Below are positions 33,150 to 44,852 of a DNA stretch of 64,000 nt, piece after piece; position 1 is the stretch's first letter, and each line of letters starts with the position of its first letter. The notes under the pieces are model-generated. The model had not been told where the DNA came from. It saw only the letters and a list, made by a program, of their open reading frames with translations, and did not search any database. The translations under genes and the position numbers were made by a program. The stretch spans positions 18,653,558 through 18,717,557 of the forward strand of contig JAJEKV010000025.1 of NCBI GenBank assembly GCA_021234155.1. The letters run 5' to 3'. This DNA comes from Isoetes taiwanensis (taxonomy: Eukaryota > Streptophyta > Lycopodiopsida > Isoetales > Isoetaceae).

Positions 33150-34215
33150 AACATGGAGTGAGCTTTTCATCCTTTTTCTTCTCCCGTACATCTGTCATTT
33201 TTCATGTTTTTGGCATCTTTGGCTGAGCCTGTTTATCTGGGCGGGCAATTATATATTCTTTGCATTTGCCAAGTGCAGCAGAACAACAGAATCTCTTAAC
33301 AATAGAGGTAATTATTATATTACACCAGATGTTATGCCCCTACAAGATGAGCTCATGCTGCCACTCGAAAGCCCGAGACCTGAATGTTTTTTTCTTGCCG
33401 TTGTTTTTTGTTCAGTTTTCTAATTCATTGCAGTAGTTCTATTCTTCTATTTTTGTGGCTTCTATTCTTTTATAGGTATCTTTGCTCTGGATTTCCTCAT
33501 TCAACTCCAGCTATATTGGCTTCTTAGTCTATTTGAGCCTGCAAAAGATACAAGTTCAGTGCCAAGGTTCTCTTAGAATAATATTCTTATTTAGACATTT
33601 GCATCCAGGGTTCATTTGGGGTTTTTGTGTAATGCTTCTGTTGTGAACAAGTACAAGAATAAGCGGTGGCTGGAAGAAGTCCAGGCTTCATTTGGGGTTT
33701 TTGTGTAATGCTTCTATTGTGAACAAGTACAAGAATAAAAGTTATGTTAAAACCATCTGTAATTGTGCTCCCTTTAGATATTGATCTTGCGGAAAATTTT
33801 GAAGACATAACCTAATTTCTTGAGGTTCTTAGGGTTATAAGTGTGTTGTGTTCTCCATTGCAAGCCACAAGCCAGTAAAGCTTATAAGGTAGGAGTTTAT
33901 CGCAAATCATGAAGTGAGCTTTTCATCTTTTTTCTCCTATCGTTCCATAAACTATTCCAGAAAGATCCATAGACTATTTTAACAAGAAGGTAGAATTCAT
34001 CTGTTATTTTTCATATTTTTGGAATCTTGGCTGAGCCTGTTTATCTGGGTGGGCAATTATATGTTCTTCGCATTTGCCAGGTGCAGCAGAACAACGCAAT
34101 TTCTTAACAATAGAGGTATTATATTACACCAGAATGCCCCTACATGATGAGCTCATGCTGCCACTACGGATGCTTGAGACCTGGATGTTTTTTTTGCTGT
34201 TGTTTTTCGTTCAAT
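33150..34215. repeat. Dispersed direct duplication with a nested tandem repeat
   Basis: About 33,150-33,425 is repeated at about 33,906-34,215. Both contain GAGCTTTTCATC, GCTGAGCCTGTTTATCTGGG, CTTAACAATAGAGGT and GATGAGCTCATGCTGCCACT. Between them, a unit of about 82 bp is tandemly repeated (33,605-33,663 and 33,686-33,743, sharing CATTTGGGGTTTTTGTGTAA). No gene is supported. Confidence 0.7.
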
Positions 34216-35600
34216 TTTCTTTGTAGTCTAGGTGTTTAAACTTGATTCTAATAAGCACAATTTCAGTTACATGCAATTATGTTGATTTGGTTGGGATATT
34301 CTACGAAGTAGTTTACTGCACAAAATTGGTTGGGATGCAGGGCATCATGGACTTATAATAGTTTTGTTGGTGTGCATGCAACACAATCTTTTGTGGTAAA
34401 GGATTGTGAAACACAAACGTAACATCTAGCCCAGAATGACGAGATTCATGCAACAAGCATCCAAATTGAGTCCTTATTATTCTTGACGGAATTGAGAAGG
34501 TATGAGATGTACGTCTATTTCTCAGTTTTCTGCAAGAATATTGGTGTACATATGGTAGACTAAGAAATCAAAGTTATTTCTGAACTAGCTTTGCTATGCA
34601 GACTCAGAACAATGCAAAATGTTACAAACATGCTATTAACACATTGTGAGGTAGTACTTGATGATTTTAAAGTGAATACGTCATGGGCATCGAATGTCAC
34701 TTATATAGTTATAAGCACATCCAGTAAGTTCTTGCTTTTCTAAACAGATGATAGCCATATTGGAGTTCCTTGCTTTTCGAAACAGATGATAGCCATATTG
34801 TTTAGGACTGAGTATATTAACTATGCAGACCTGACCTCATATAGTTGAACTGGAGGAATGAGTACATTAACCATGCAGACCTGACCTCAGGCGACATGCA
34901 TTCTTGCAAGTTCATATACTGTATAGACTATAGCAAGAGTGAAGCCCCTCCGTAGGAGTTCTCTATTCCTCCTGCTGCATCTGTAGAGTGGTCAACATAG
35001 AATCAGTGCAACAGGTAATGTAGAATCAGTGCAACAAAATGTGTACCATTGAAATGCCTAGAGCAAGAAAAGTGGTGGTACTGCACCAGGGTTAATGTCT
35101 TAGTATTAGATACATGTCTCTATAAACTAATCTAATTGGATTACCTCCATGTTGTGCAGGTCTTCTGCTTTTGCATATATGGTTTCACAAGGCTTCTATT
35201 TCACGAATGTCCTCAATCATTGTTGGAATGGTATCTGGGCTAGGAAGACTTAGCACTAGAAAGACTTGGTACTATATCTAGGGTAGAGAAACTCACCACG
35301 AGCCATCTGCATAAGAACAACACCTATATGGCACAACCCATCTCATAAAGCATTGCCTTCAAATTTAGAGTTCCCTACACATACAATAGAGTTCTCTCTC
35401 CATAATCGAGATTAGCCGATATTAGAGCGTCAACTTGAAATTTAAAGTTTACTACATATGGCTTAACCTTATCTCTCCATCTATTATAGATATTTAGCCA
35501 TTATCATCTTACTTGGCATCATGCCTTCAATACCTAATTTGCCCATTTGCCAAAGCATCACCTATTTATATTTAACCAAATGTCTCGCATTGACTAATAT
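34216..35600. repeat. Non-coding stretch with several small tandem duplications
   Basis: Three short tandem pairs are visible: ACAGATGATAGCCATATTG (34,746 and 34,783 region), ATGCAGACCTGACCTCA (34,823 and 34,873 region) and AGAATCAGTGCAACA (34,999 and 35,020 region). Otherwise no gene or element is recognised. Confidence 0.6.
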
Positions 35601-36863
35601 TCGTACCTATGCCTGGTAAGGCCGGGCACCACACAGGGGAAAATAATACACATATAACTAACTATTCAAAAGTCACTAAATTGGAAATATAATATAGTTA
35701 GCCTCTCTGTCTCTCAGGAATCTATTCAATGTGCAACCAAGCCATACATATGTTTTTCAAGAGTTCTAATATGAAACTCAACCCACATACAAGAAAAACA
35801 TGTACATGTACGATGCAAAGTCATATTTGATCATTGAATGGTCAAAACTATTGTCTAGATACCAATGGGGGGCTTTAAATTTCAGTAAAAAATCTAAATG
35901 TCACTTTTGTGGTATTATTTGAAATCTCTATCAAGTGTCCTTTTCAATCCAAGCAATGTTTTGTACACAAAACTACCATTAAAATAGTTGCCATACATAA
36001 ATTGATAGATTGTTACACTGCAAAAAGTAGGATCGATTGTGCTACCTAGAACTCCCAGAGTTCCCCTCAACCTTGAGTTTCCAGAACTCCCCATGCCCAA
36101 CCGCAACTAACCCCTAGGATTAGCTTGAAGCCCAACTTCAATAGTACTTAACTCAAGAACTACTACTGCTACTGTAGTATTGCTCAACAAGAGAATAATC
36201 TCACAATCAATGGAAAGAATCTCTAAAAGCTATCAACAAGCTATGAAGCCACCCCAAAGCAACTACATTGATTCCTGATCAATCTTAAAGTAAAGCACAC
36301 AGCAGCATATAAGAGTTCAAGAGGAATCGATCTCTATGCGAACCCGAAAAGCTTTGCTCCAAGAACAACTGTCCCGTTCAAAACGTCCTTCTTTCCTTTA
36401 TATACTGCTACTATGGCTAAGATTAGGAAAATCAAAGCCCCAGCCTTTTTCCCTGGCTCCAAAATCTGGATCAATCCGATAGTCCCGAATGTCTCGCGAA
36501 GGAGAAAGGGAATTTTCCGTTTTGGATCACCCCAACCAATGGGGTTCTGCCACGCGGACCCCTCAAATCAATGTTTCTCTAAATAATAGATGTTCCATTA
36601 ATATTTAATTTAAATGCCCACTTAACACTGAGCCAGCAACTAGCCTTTTGAACGTTTCTAGGCCACCTGGTGGCATTTCTATGGCGATCATAAAAAACCA
36701 ATAACATAGATTTGAATACAATATAATTTATTGCTTTATTTTGAACAATTTAATATATCTAGCATCAAGATTTTTGCTATGTGTATTGTAAGTTTGTCTA
36801 CAACATCATTGCCAACAATAGGCACGTACTTATGCCCGCAACGCCGGGCACCCGTTACTAGTA
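35601..36863 (+). mobile_element. Possible Helitron-like sequence
   Basis: Near 36,826-36,863 a short hairpin (TGCCCG and CGGGCA arms around a 6-base loop) is followed 6 bases later by CTAGT, the form of a plant Helitron 3' end (hairpin, then CTRR, inserted before T). A related hairpin, GTACCTATGCC...GCCGGGCACC, lies at 35,602-35,632 without CTAG. A TC 5' terminus could not be fixed, and no Rep/helicase is encoded. A non-autonomous Helitron is possible; boundaries are guesses apart from the 3' end. Confidence 0.35.
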
Positions 36864-38140
36864 TCTATAAGAGTATAACATGAATGAATAGTCTAGTGAT
36901 GAGAGGTATGGATCGATCAGTATAGTCAAATAAAGAAGTCAGTAGTCATGGATTCCAAAAGAGTTCCAACCATTGTGGAACTCATGACCCCGAATGTAAC
37001 AGTGGGGCTTCCACAAACCATCAGGCATTTGACGTTTAATGGTCGTGGTTGATCCCAACACGTGTTCACTGACATGCAAGCTTTTGTTGAGGATTCAGGT
37101 ATATGAAGGCCTATAATGTCCTTCACATAAGCCTTTTTGAGAAGTATACATTTGATCCTAAGATACTATATGGATTCTAAATGCTCTTGGATATGACCGA
37201 CGAGCAAATGGAACTAGTTCCACATGCACTTCTCGCGTACAAGCAGACAAGCAATACTCATCACCTGTCTTACTTGGTTAAGTGGACCCACTTACAGAAG
37301 GAGGATACAACATCAGCCCTCGAGAGGGATTTTTGTTCAGGCTTACCTGGATTTCCTACGACAATGTCACTGCTCCACCAACGATGCCATCAACTCCGAC
37401 TTTGACGAAAAATGGCACGTACTACAACCACCAGCCAGTAGCTCCTGAGTCTTACATCCGGCAGGGATCATGCAGGCCAGCCTTCATGCAGGGGGGTTCG
37501 GGTTAAATGCATCCTGGGAATGGGGATGTGCATATAGGCATGATAGGACGCCTTCGTCTATGGCTATAGTGGAAACATTATCATTCCCTATGCCGAGATG
37601 GATGGCAAGCCTTTGGCATGATAGGTTTCCCCCTTTCTTCATTGGGGTGGTCCCTTCAACCACAACATATAAATTATTTTGTAAATATTAATATCTTACG
37701 ATTCTGCACGCCAGAAACGCTTACCTTGGCGCATGCAGCTTCTTCTAAGGGCCATTGCGTGCCCATGTTCTTGTTGTGATATGTATTTTCTAGTGCACTG
37801 CTAGGCCCTATACCGAGAACCTATGTATCTTTTATATCACCGACCCGAGTCCGTTCAATCTTCCTTTAACTCTCCTTGTACTTATCCATCTAACGCAATG
37901 CTGAGGGCAGCATAACTCGTTATGTTCCTTTCCACATAACGTTGCTCAAACAAATTACCGTCTCGCACAGTTATGAATTGCACATTACGCGTCATTTCAA
38001 ACTTAATCACTTTGAACATGATAACTTCTGTGCGACTTATAATTTCGTGTTACCTCTTGGAGGTGGGGAGACTTGCCTCCGACATTCCATGTCTTGGCCA
38101 AAGCAAGAACAGTCTTGATGCTGAGGACAACATCATTTTC
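36864..38140 (+). pseudogene. Remnant of another gypsy 3' end with chromodomain
   Basis: At about 37,256-37,390 a chromodomain-like piece is readable: HHLSYLVKWTHLQKEDTTSA followed by LERDF, then QAYLDFLRQ in the next frame. It is flanked by degraded coding-like DNA and leads, about 750 bp on, to a polypurine tract and an LTR start. Upstream integrase motifs are no longer recognisable. It is a separate, older relative of the chromovirus in the left part of the window. Confidence 0.6.
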
Positions 38141-38153
38141 AAGGTGGAGAGAA
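38141..38153 (+). other. Polypurine tract of the second gypsy
   Basis: AAGGTGGAGAGAA lies directly before TGTGACGTTCC, the same junction as in the left-hand element. Confidence 0.7.
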
Positions 38154-38640
38154 TGTGACGTTCCACGTATTTATATGCCTTTTGAGTATAAATACACGAT
38201 ACGTCACTATGAATAATTAATGGTGCATTAATTATTCATAAGCTAAGGGTAGCTATGTTAATCATTAATTATTAAGGTGGAAACCTAACCCTAAACCCTA
38301 ATTCAAATTTAGGGCTTAGCCTAATATTAAAAGGGGTTAAAATATTAAACTAGTTAATATTAACCAGCCTAGAGTTGCCACCTAGCCCAAATCGATTGGG
38401 CAAGGCAGGCTTGCCAATTTGGGACACCAATTGGGGCTTCCATCCCAATTTGCCCCAATTTGAATTGGAGGAGGGATTGGTGGAGGAGGAGATGTTGTTC
38501 AACCCTGCGCCAGCCAGAAGGATGGAGAACCAGAGAAATAGTAGATCTAGCTATGATTCTGGATAGTATGTAGATAGCTTGTATTCCTAGATAGTCATAG
38601 GATTAACCCTTGTATGCTTAGAAGATAGAAGCTGCCCTTA
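38154..38640 (+). repeat. Gypsy LTR of a second family, right end uncertain
   Basis: It begins TGTGACGTTCCACGTATTTA, sharing its first 11 bases with the LTR at 27,962, and like that LTR has CCTAACCCTAAACCCTAATT further in. The rest differs. The right end is not defined and the LTR seems to run into a LINE fragment near 38,640-38,700. Confidence 0.6.
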
Positions 38641-38694
38641 TCCAAATCTCAACTTTCCTTCTACTATGCACTGGGACACATCCATATGGCTATG

Positions 38695-39545
38695 AGTGAC
38701 GGCGGGCTAGAAGGCACTATATGCAATGCAGAACAATAGTCACAGAGCAGAGCTGTATGATTGGACCCACCAGTTGCACCTGTTCAAGGCCTTAGTGGAG
38801 CATGTCCTTTTATATAAGGTCGAAGCCTCTTCAGAGGGCAGCCCTTGATCGTCGTGTTGTCTATTTTTAGAAGATGGTCAATATAGACAATGCTCGTCTA
38901 CCTAACCTAGCTTATATCATGGCAATGGGGCCGCAATGCCTCAAGGCCAGCTAGAGGAAAAAGAGAGCTCAATGACTGGCTAGATGGAATATGCAGGAGC
39001 ATATATTCATACATGTGCAAACCGAGATTGCCATAGCTTGAGGCAATATCTTGATGTTTGCTTCCTCATTTTGGGATGTCAGTGCCCTTGAACAGGTCAA
39101 GACAACACACTACCATCGCCACATAAATCCTACATTGGAACGGGGCATGCAATGCTACCTGTGTACCCATTTGCCTATGAAAAGGCGCATACTCATTGCC
39201 TCCATTCACACCGGGGCAAACCATCTTCGAATTGAGACGGACAGATGGATTAGTGAGCCACGCCAGAACAGGCTTTGTCAATGCTGCCAAATGGGAGCCG
39301 TTGAGGATGAATGTCATACCCTTCAAAGTTATCCAGCATATGATCAAATCTAGATGCGCTATACTGAGTTGGTCAGGCTTGGCCAGCTGCCACATGTGAC
39401 ATTGAGCACGGCTTTCGTACGAATTATAGGATCATATCTTCAGGAGGTCATGAATATCCGAGATCAGCTATATCATCGGGCACACCACTTGACATGTATA
39501 TCTAATTTATATATATATTCTCATAGAGGGCTACTAGACCGACGA
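38695..39545 (+). pseudogene. LINE reverse transcriptase, C-terminal fragment
   Basis: Readable pieces are KALYAMQNNSHRAEL near 38,712, then CTHLPMKRRILIASIHTGAN and HLRIETDRWISEP (about 39,159-39,265), CQCCQMGAVEDECHTLQ with a CCHC-like zinc pattern, and YTELVRLGQLPHVTLSTAFV near 39,357-39,415. The same order is found on the minus strand at 60,990-61,930, so both belong to one LINE family. This copy is truncated at the 5' side and lacks the family's 3' hairpin. Confidence 0.75.
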
Positions 39546-39572
39546 TAATTGGATCAATCCTGACCATCTAAA

Positions 39573-39894
39573 GGGTAAAAGCATGCTACGGTGTACCACT
39601 TTTGGAACCCTCAAAAGTACCTACACTGGGTACTTTTAAAACTGGTACTTTTTTATTTTTCCTTCCATTAAAATCAATCGAAATTTTTTGAATTGAAGGT
39701 CAACAACATGTCAATCTATAGTATTAGAGAATAATGATACTATTAGAGACTAAAATAAATTAATTAACTCTCAAACTTATTGTTTATTGTGGGATTTATG
39801 CAAGTTCCCAGTACCCAGTGCTGGGTACTTTTCTGGGTAGTTTCGCACTACCTAAAAAGTACTTTAAATGGTACACCCTAGCATGCTTTCACCC
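39573..39894. mobile_element. 322-bp MITE, Tourist/Harbinger-like
   Basis: The ends are inverted repeats of about 28 bp: GGGTAAAAGCATGCTACGGT on the left and, reversed, GGGTGAAAGCATGCTAGGGT on the right, both continuing GTACCA. The flanks carry a TAAA direct repeat (39,569-39,572 and 39,895-39,898), consistent with a TAA-type target duplication. Inside, GTAC and CTGGGTACTTTT motifs recur in both halves. There is no coding capacity, so it would have moved with a transposase supplied elsewhere. Confidence 0.8.
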
Positions 39895-40035
39895 TAAAAC
39901 TAAAAGCTAAGATCCAACGGGTGAAATTCAATCAAACACTACCTAACATCATATCTTAGCCATTCAGTATCTTCTAGAGTATTCTAGTCTAATTTCTAGA
40001 TCACTTCATCCTCATCTTAAAAGAATTTCCACAGA

Positions 40036-40110
40036 AGTGGGAATCAAACCCCTACTCCATAGGGCTGAACCCCTCCAAACCCCCCCATGCCAACCACTAA
40101 GGGGCAGGCA
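40036..40110 (-). repeat. tRNA-derived SINE head
   Basis: On the minus strand an A-box-like TTAGTGGTTGGCA (40,088-40,100) is followed 37 bases later by a B-box-like GGTTTGATTCC (40,040-40,050). No acceptor stem pairs, so it is not a tRNA gene but the internal polymerase III promoter of a SINE or tRNA relic. The body and tail are not delimited. Confidence 0.5.
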
Positions 40111-40139
40111 TCGATCATATCATATATTATTTTTTTATT

Positions 40140-40424
40140 ATCCTTAAGCCTACAACTTCTTAAAGAGCTCTAGAACGTTCCAGATAGTTCTAGAGTGTTC
40201 TAAACTATTCTAGAATTTTCTAAGAAGTTTTAGAATGACCTTTGACTGGTCATCTAGCATGGACAAGCACCTCAACCTAAAATAAAAGTTGGTAAGAATA
40301 GTAAATTTTGAAAAAAGTTTCTAAAATAGTAACTCTTTGCTACAATCTAAAGGAATGTTCTAGAAAATTCGAGAATGGCTTTGATTGGCCACTATCATGG
40401 ATAAGCACCTCAACCTAAAATAGA
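40140..40424. repeat. TTCTAG-type repeat family, short copy
   Basis: About two units of the family with TTCTAGAA, GACTGGTC / GATTGGCC and AAGCACCTCAACCTAAAATA. It is cut off at about 40,424 by the truncated 5' end of the LINE. Confidence 0.75.
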
Positions 40425-40563
40425 AGGAACAGGGAATGATTTGATCAAGGAAGTTAATGAACAAACTTTTGTTACTCCACTCCCACAGATTAAAAAGAGG
40501 CAAAAAAAGGTCTATATTCCGAGTGAATATGGGTCTATTACTCGTAGTTCCAAACTCAAATGA
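40425..40563 (+). pseudogene. LINE ORF1, C-terminal 45 codons
   Basis: The open frame reads TGNDLIKEVNEQTFVTPLPQ and ends YGSITRSSKLK. Its TGA (40,561-40,563) overlaps the ATG of ORF2 (40,560-40,562) as ATGA. It is basic, as expected of an RNA-binding ORF1 protein. The rest was lost by 5' truncation. Confidence 0.65.
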
Positions 40564-43500
40564 AGATAGTATCCTGGAACTTGAGAGGTATTAAGGCCCC
40601 CCTGAAGAGGAAAAGGGCTCTAATTGCTCTTAAGGAAATCAAGGCAAACATTTTACTTCTACAGGAGCACAGGCTTCCAGCCTTTGAGGCCTCAAACTTG
40701 GGAAATTGGATCTTCCCTAATGGGGGTTCCATCTGGGCCCCAGCAGATGGCACTAAAGGTGGTATCTGTATTGCCTGGAACGGGCTCAAAAAATCAGGCT
40801 CCTTTTTCCACCCTTCTGGCAGATGGCAAGTTGTCTTTTTGGAGATGGAGAATGAGCAAATAGGCATTATTAATGTCTATGCTTCTACTTCTCCTGAGGA
40901 AAGAGAGGAGCAATGGAAAGACATGCCAGATTCTGCAAGGACAGAATATCAGCAATTGGGTTTTAAGTGGAGACTTCAACAACACCCCCTCATGGGAGCA
41001 GAAGGCATGGAAACAGATCAATATGTCTAAAGGAGAAAGATTTCAGTGGGATAAACTTGTGCATAATTTTTTATATCATGCCCCCTCCTCTTCTAATGCG
41101 TACTCTTGGAGCAATAAGAGGAAAGGATCTGATAGGGTTTATTGCCTTCTAGATAGATATTACACCAATATATCTACTCTAGTAGGTTGGGATAATTTGA
41201 CTATAAGTAATGACTGTAGCAACTCTATATCAGATCATTATCCTCAAATTTTGGACAGGGTATTCTACCTTGGAAAAGGTTTGCTGATACTCCTTTTAAG
41301 TTCAATTAAAACCTTCTGTGAAGATTTCACAAGATTCTATACTTCCTTAAAGGCTCTGAATGTAAGTGAATCAATGAAGGAGTTCATAAACAAAAGCAAA
41401 CAGATCAAAAACTGGATCAAGCAATGGGGTAAGGAATGGAGTAAAAAAAAGAGGCAGGAAAAAAATGAGGTGTACCTGGAAATAAAAGATATTAGACAAA
41501 ATCTCTTTCAGGATAAAGCTAATGTGCTATTACAACAGAGAGAAGAAACTTTGGAAAGGAAGGTCAAGTTAATTGAAGAATATGAGGCAAAAAGCTTGGC
41601 AATCAAAAGCAGAAGTTTATATATCAATCTAATGCATGATTCAGCTCCAAGTTCTTCTTCAGAGTTGCCAAAATCAGGCTATTGAATAATGGAATAGTAT
41701 CAGTACAGGATGACAATCAACAAGAGCTGTCCAAGCAGGAGGATATCCAGAATCTATTCTATAATAAGTACAAGGAGCTCTTTGCTGCTAAGCACATTGA
41801 TAACTATCAAATGTTGGAATTCTTTGATTATCTTGATCCCAAGGATGAGCCAATTGAAGATAGGCAACTTTTGGCTGTGCCAATGGAGGCCGAGATTTTA
41901 GGGACTATAAAGGGTATGGCTCATGGGAAAAGCCCGAGGCCTGATGGATTGCCCCCGGAATTCTATGAACATTTTTGGGACCTAATGGGTAAAGATCTCA
42001 CCACATTTATCCAGGGTGCTTGGCAGGCAGAAAAGTTGCACCCAGCTATTAATGCTGGCTTGATTGCCTTGGTTCAAAAAATTGACAAGCCTGCCATATT
42101 TTCGGACTGGAGGCCAATCTCATTGACCAATGTAACATATAAAATTTTGGCTAAAATCTTTGCTAATAGACTCAAGAAAATTCTTCAGGAAAAGATTAGC
42201 ACAGTCCAATCAGGGTTTCTTCAAGTATCCTTGATAATTTCATTGGAGCATATGAGGGTCTGCACTGGAACAGGCTTTCCAATCAGGGATGTGTGCTCCT
42301 GAAATTAGACTTTAAAAGGGCCTATGATACTATAGATTGGAATTTTCTTTATAAAGCCATGTCTCAGTTGGGTTTTTCAAAAGCATTGTTGAATAAGGTG
42401 GCAGGATTCAATGTTGCAGGGTGTTCAGCAGTCTTGGTTAATGATTCCCCTTCCCCCTTTTTTGAATGTAAACGAGGTGTCAGGCAGGGCTGCCCATTAG
42501 CCCCCTACCTTTTCCTTATAGTAGCTGAGATGGTAACCAGGGTCATCATGAAATTGCAACAAAGTGGTAAGATTAGTTGCCTCAAGCTTCCAGGTATGAG
42601 CGAGTCCTTATCAGTAATGCAATTTGCAGATGATACATTCTTGTTTTTAAAAAAGCAAGGGAACTGCATTCAGAACTTTCTTGCTGCCATGGATATGTTT
42701 GGGAAAGCTTCAGGGGTTATGTTGAATAGAGATAAATGTGCAATTATCTCTGATAGTTTAGAAGACTTTATTGAAGGGATAAAAGTTTGTGGTCACCAAT
42801 CTGCTACTAAACTGCTAGGTTTGCCCTTGGCCTTAAATATGAGTCTGCATGGTTTATGGGAACCTATAGTCACCAAAATAAGGAAGAAGCTACAGATGTA
42901 CCCTAAAACACTCTCTTTGGCTAGGAGGGTAGAGGTAATTAATAGTGTTATTGCTAGCTCACATGTTTTCTTTTCGTTAGCAATAATAGCAGATAAGAAA
43001 TCCTATCAGGAATTGGAAGTTATCATGAAGGAATTCATATGGTAGGGCTCCCATATGGTAGGTTGGCAACACCTAACTCTCCCAAGGAAAAGAGGAGAAT
43101 TGGGATGTAAAGATCTGTTCCTCCAGGCATAGGTTTTGGCAGCAAAATTGGTGTGGAGATCTTTAGTTTCCCCTCCAGCCCTTCTTCTAACAAAGTTCTG
43201 GATTGGGAAAACCTCCTTAGTGGGTAGTCCATCATCTACCAGACTCAGCATTCTACCAACTCAACCCAGGCTCAGGAACATCTACTATCATGAGGAGGAT
43301 CACACAAGCTTGGAACAGAGTATCTGTATGCTTCAAGGCTTATCCAGTAGAGAATGTCTCAGAAGATTTTGATTTCTTTTAGCACCAGGGGTTGGCAGAT
43401 GAAGATGATGGGTGCCTGGCACTGAAACACCCGAGGAAGTACAAAGAGTGGAAGCTTAAAGGATTAAAACAGTTGGCATCATGATGAATGAGGATGGTTG

Positions 43501-44227
43501 GAAGACTTGGCAGGAAATTTCCAGTTTGGTACAAGACTCCATCTGTAACAGGAATATTTATAAAGCTCTAACTCGACATAACAGGGGTGCAGGCGGGACA
43601 AAAGAAAATAATTGGGCCCTTGATGACAAAGGATATAGTGTAGCCAGAATTTATTCCGTCCTCCTGAACATCCAGGGGACAAAGGTCTCCAATCAGTGGG
43701 GATGTTCTAAATCTGAAGCCATTCGTGTAATCAGGAAAGGATGGAAGCTGCAGTGTGCAAAGAAAACTGTTCTCTTTAGGTGGCTTCTCCTGAACAAAAG
43801 TCTTAAATCAAATGCCTATCGAGCTAACTACAATAACCAGATCTCGGATAGATTAGGCTGTGGTCAGGCTGAGACTTCAACTCACATCTTAATTTGCCCC
43901 TGGCTAACTCCTTTCTGGAACTGGATAGGTACCTACATAGGCTCCACTCCAACTACTGAGGCTGATCTGTTTGATTTTCTTGCACATGATTCTTCCTTTA
44001 TGGGCACAGTCAGGACACTTTGCTTGTGGACAATCTGGAAACATAGAAATAGTGTGGCCATCAATCAATCTCCTCCAGACCTGAATTCCCTCAAATCAAC
44101 TCTTCAACTAGAGTTGGCTGATACGGCCATGGCTCACAGACTGATTAGGGGGTCCAATTATGATAAAAATTGGGACTCACTGGGCTCTTTTCAGGGATTT
44201 TTTTTCATTCTTTTCATCTTATCTTAA
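40560..44227 (+). pseudogene. LINE ORF2: endonuclease, reverse transcriptase, zinc-binding domain
   Basis: The endonuclease (40,560-41,260) shows MKIVSWNLRGI, ILLLQEHRLP, LSGDFNNTPS and SDHYPQI, the active-site motifs of the apurinic-like nuclease family. A one-base shift lies near 40,940. RT follows with MAHGKSPRPDGLPPEFYEHF (about 41,910-41,970), DWRPISLTNVTYKILAK, a shift near 42,230, LKLDFKRAYDTIDW with the first catalytic Asp (42,302), GVRQGCPLAPYLF and FADDTFLFLKK (about 42,626). A stop at 43,043 ends EFIW. The zf-RVT domain is open at 43,481-44,227 (FRWLLLNKSLKSNAYR, CGQAETSTHILICPW). About four lesions separate it from an intact frame. Confidence 0.88.
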
Positions 44228-44238
44228 CAGTCTCTCTG

Positions 44239-44529
44239 ATGTTGCTGGCAGATTACTTGATCAAGAAGCATCTTGAGGGTGGGCACGTAAGGGAAGTTCC
44301 GGCAGGCACGAAGCCCCTTTCTCATCAGGAGGTTCTTGAAGCCCTCCTTTGGGTAAAAACAGAAATCATTGGGGTCAGAACTCTGAGAAGAGTTTTGGAG
44401 GACAAAGATATCTGGCAATTTAAGCATGAACTTAAGCAGTATTTTGAGGAAAAGCTTGGCATATGTGAGGCAGCGTGGGATTCATGGATTCTCCATATAT
44501 TGGATGCTTTCTTCATACGAGCCGGCTGA
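44239..44529 (+). CDS. Small ORF after LINE ORF2
   Basis: A 96-codon frame starts MLLADYLIKKHLEGGH 12 bp after the ORF2 stop, in a different frame (the same frame is open from 44,170). It is rich in Leu, Lys and Glu (LEALLWVKTEIIGVRTLRRV, FKHELKQYFEEKLGICEA) and is probably helical. I do not recognise it. The second LINE of this type (58,741-60,713) also has an ORF at this place. Confidence 0.5.
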   Translation: MLLADYLIKKHLEGGHVREVPAGTKPLSHQEVLEALLWVKTEIIGVRTLRRVLEDKDIWQFKHELKQYFEEKLGICEAAWDSWILHILDAFFIRAG

Positions 44530-44852
44530 ATTGGATCACTTATTTTTCGCTCATACAAGGCGAGCTTATGCTATTATTACTCTGGATGGGGTTATAGATG
44601 AATGAGGCAGCAGTAGCAGAGTTTTCTAAAGGATCCTATTGCTTAATGAGACTTCTGTAACTCTATTTACAGTTTTCCTTCCTTTAAGTATTTAAAAAGT
44701 GCTTTGTTTTCAGTTAATATTTCCTCCTTTGGGAGAGTTAGGCCAATTTTGACTATGTCATGGCCTGTATAACAGAGACTTTCTCTGTTTTTTTGTATTA
44801 CTATGTATTGCATGTAATATAATACCACTGCCGTTTCTACAAAAAAAAAAAA

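Larger units (their letters stand above)
40425..44852 (+). mobile_element. L1-type LINE, 5'-truncated (about 4.4 kb)
   Basis: It starts inside ORF1, contains ORF2 with endonuclease, RT and zinc-binding domains and a further small ORF, and ends in a poly-A tail at 44,841-44,852. The 5' truncation is typical of target-primed reverse transcription. No convincing target duplication was found. Frames are broken in only a few places, so it is fairly young. Confidence 0.88.
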
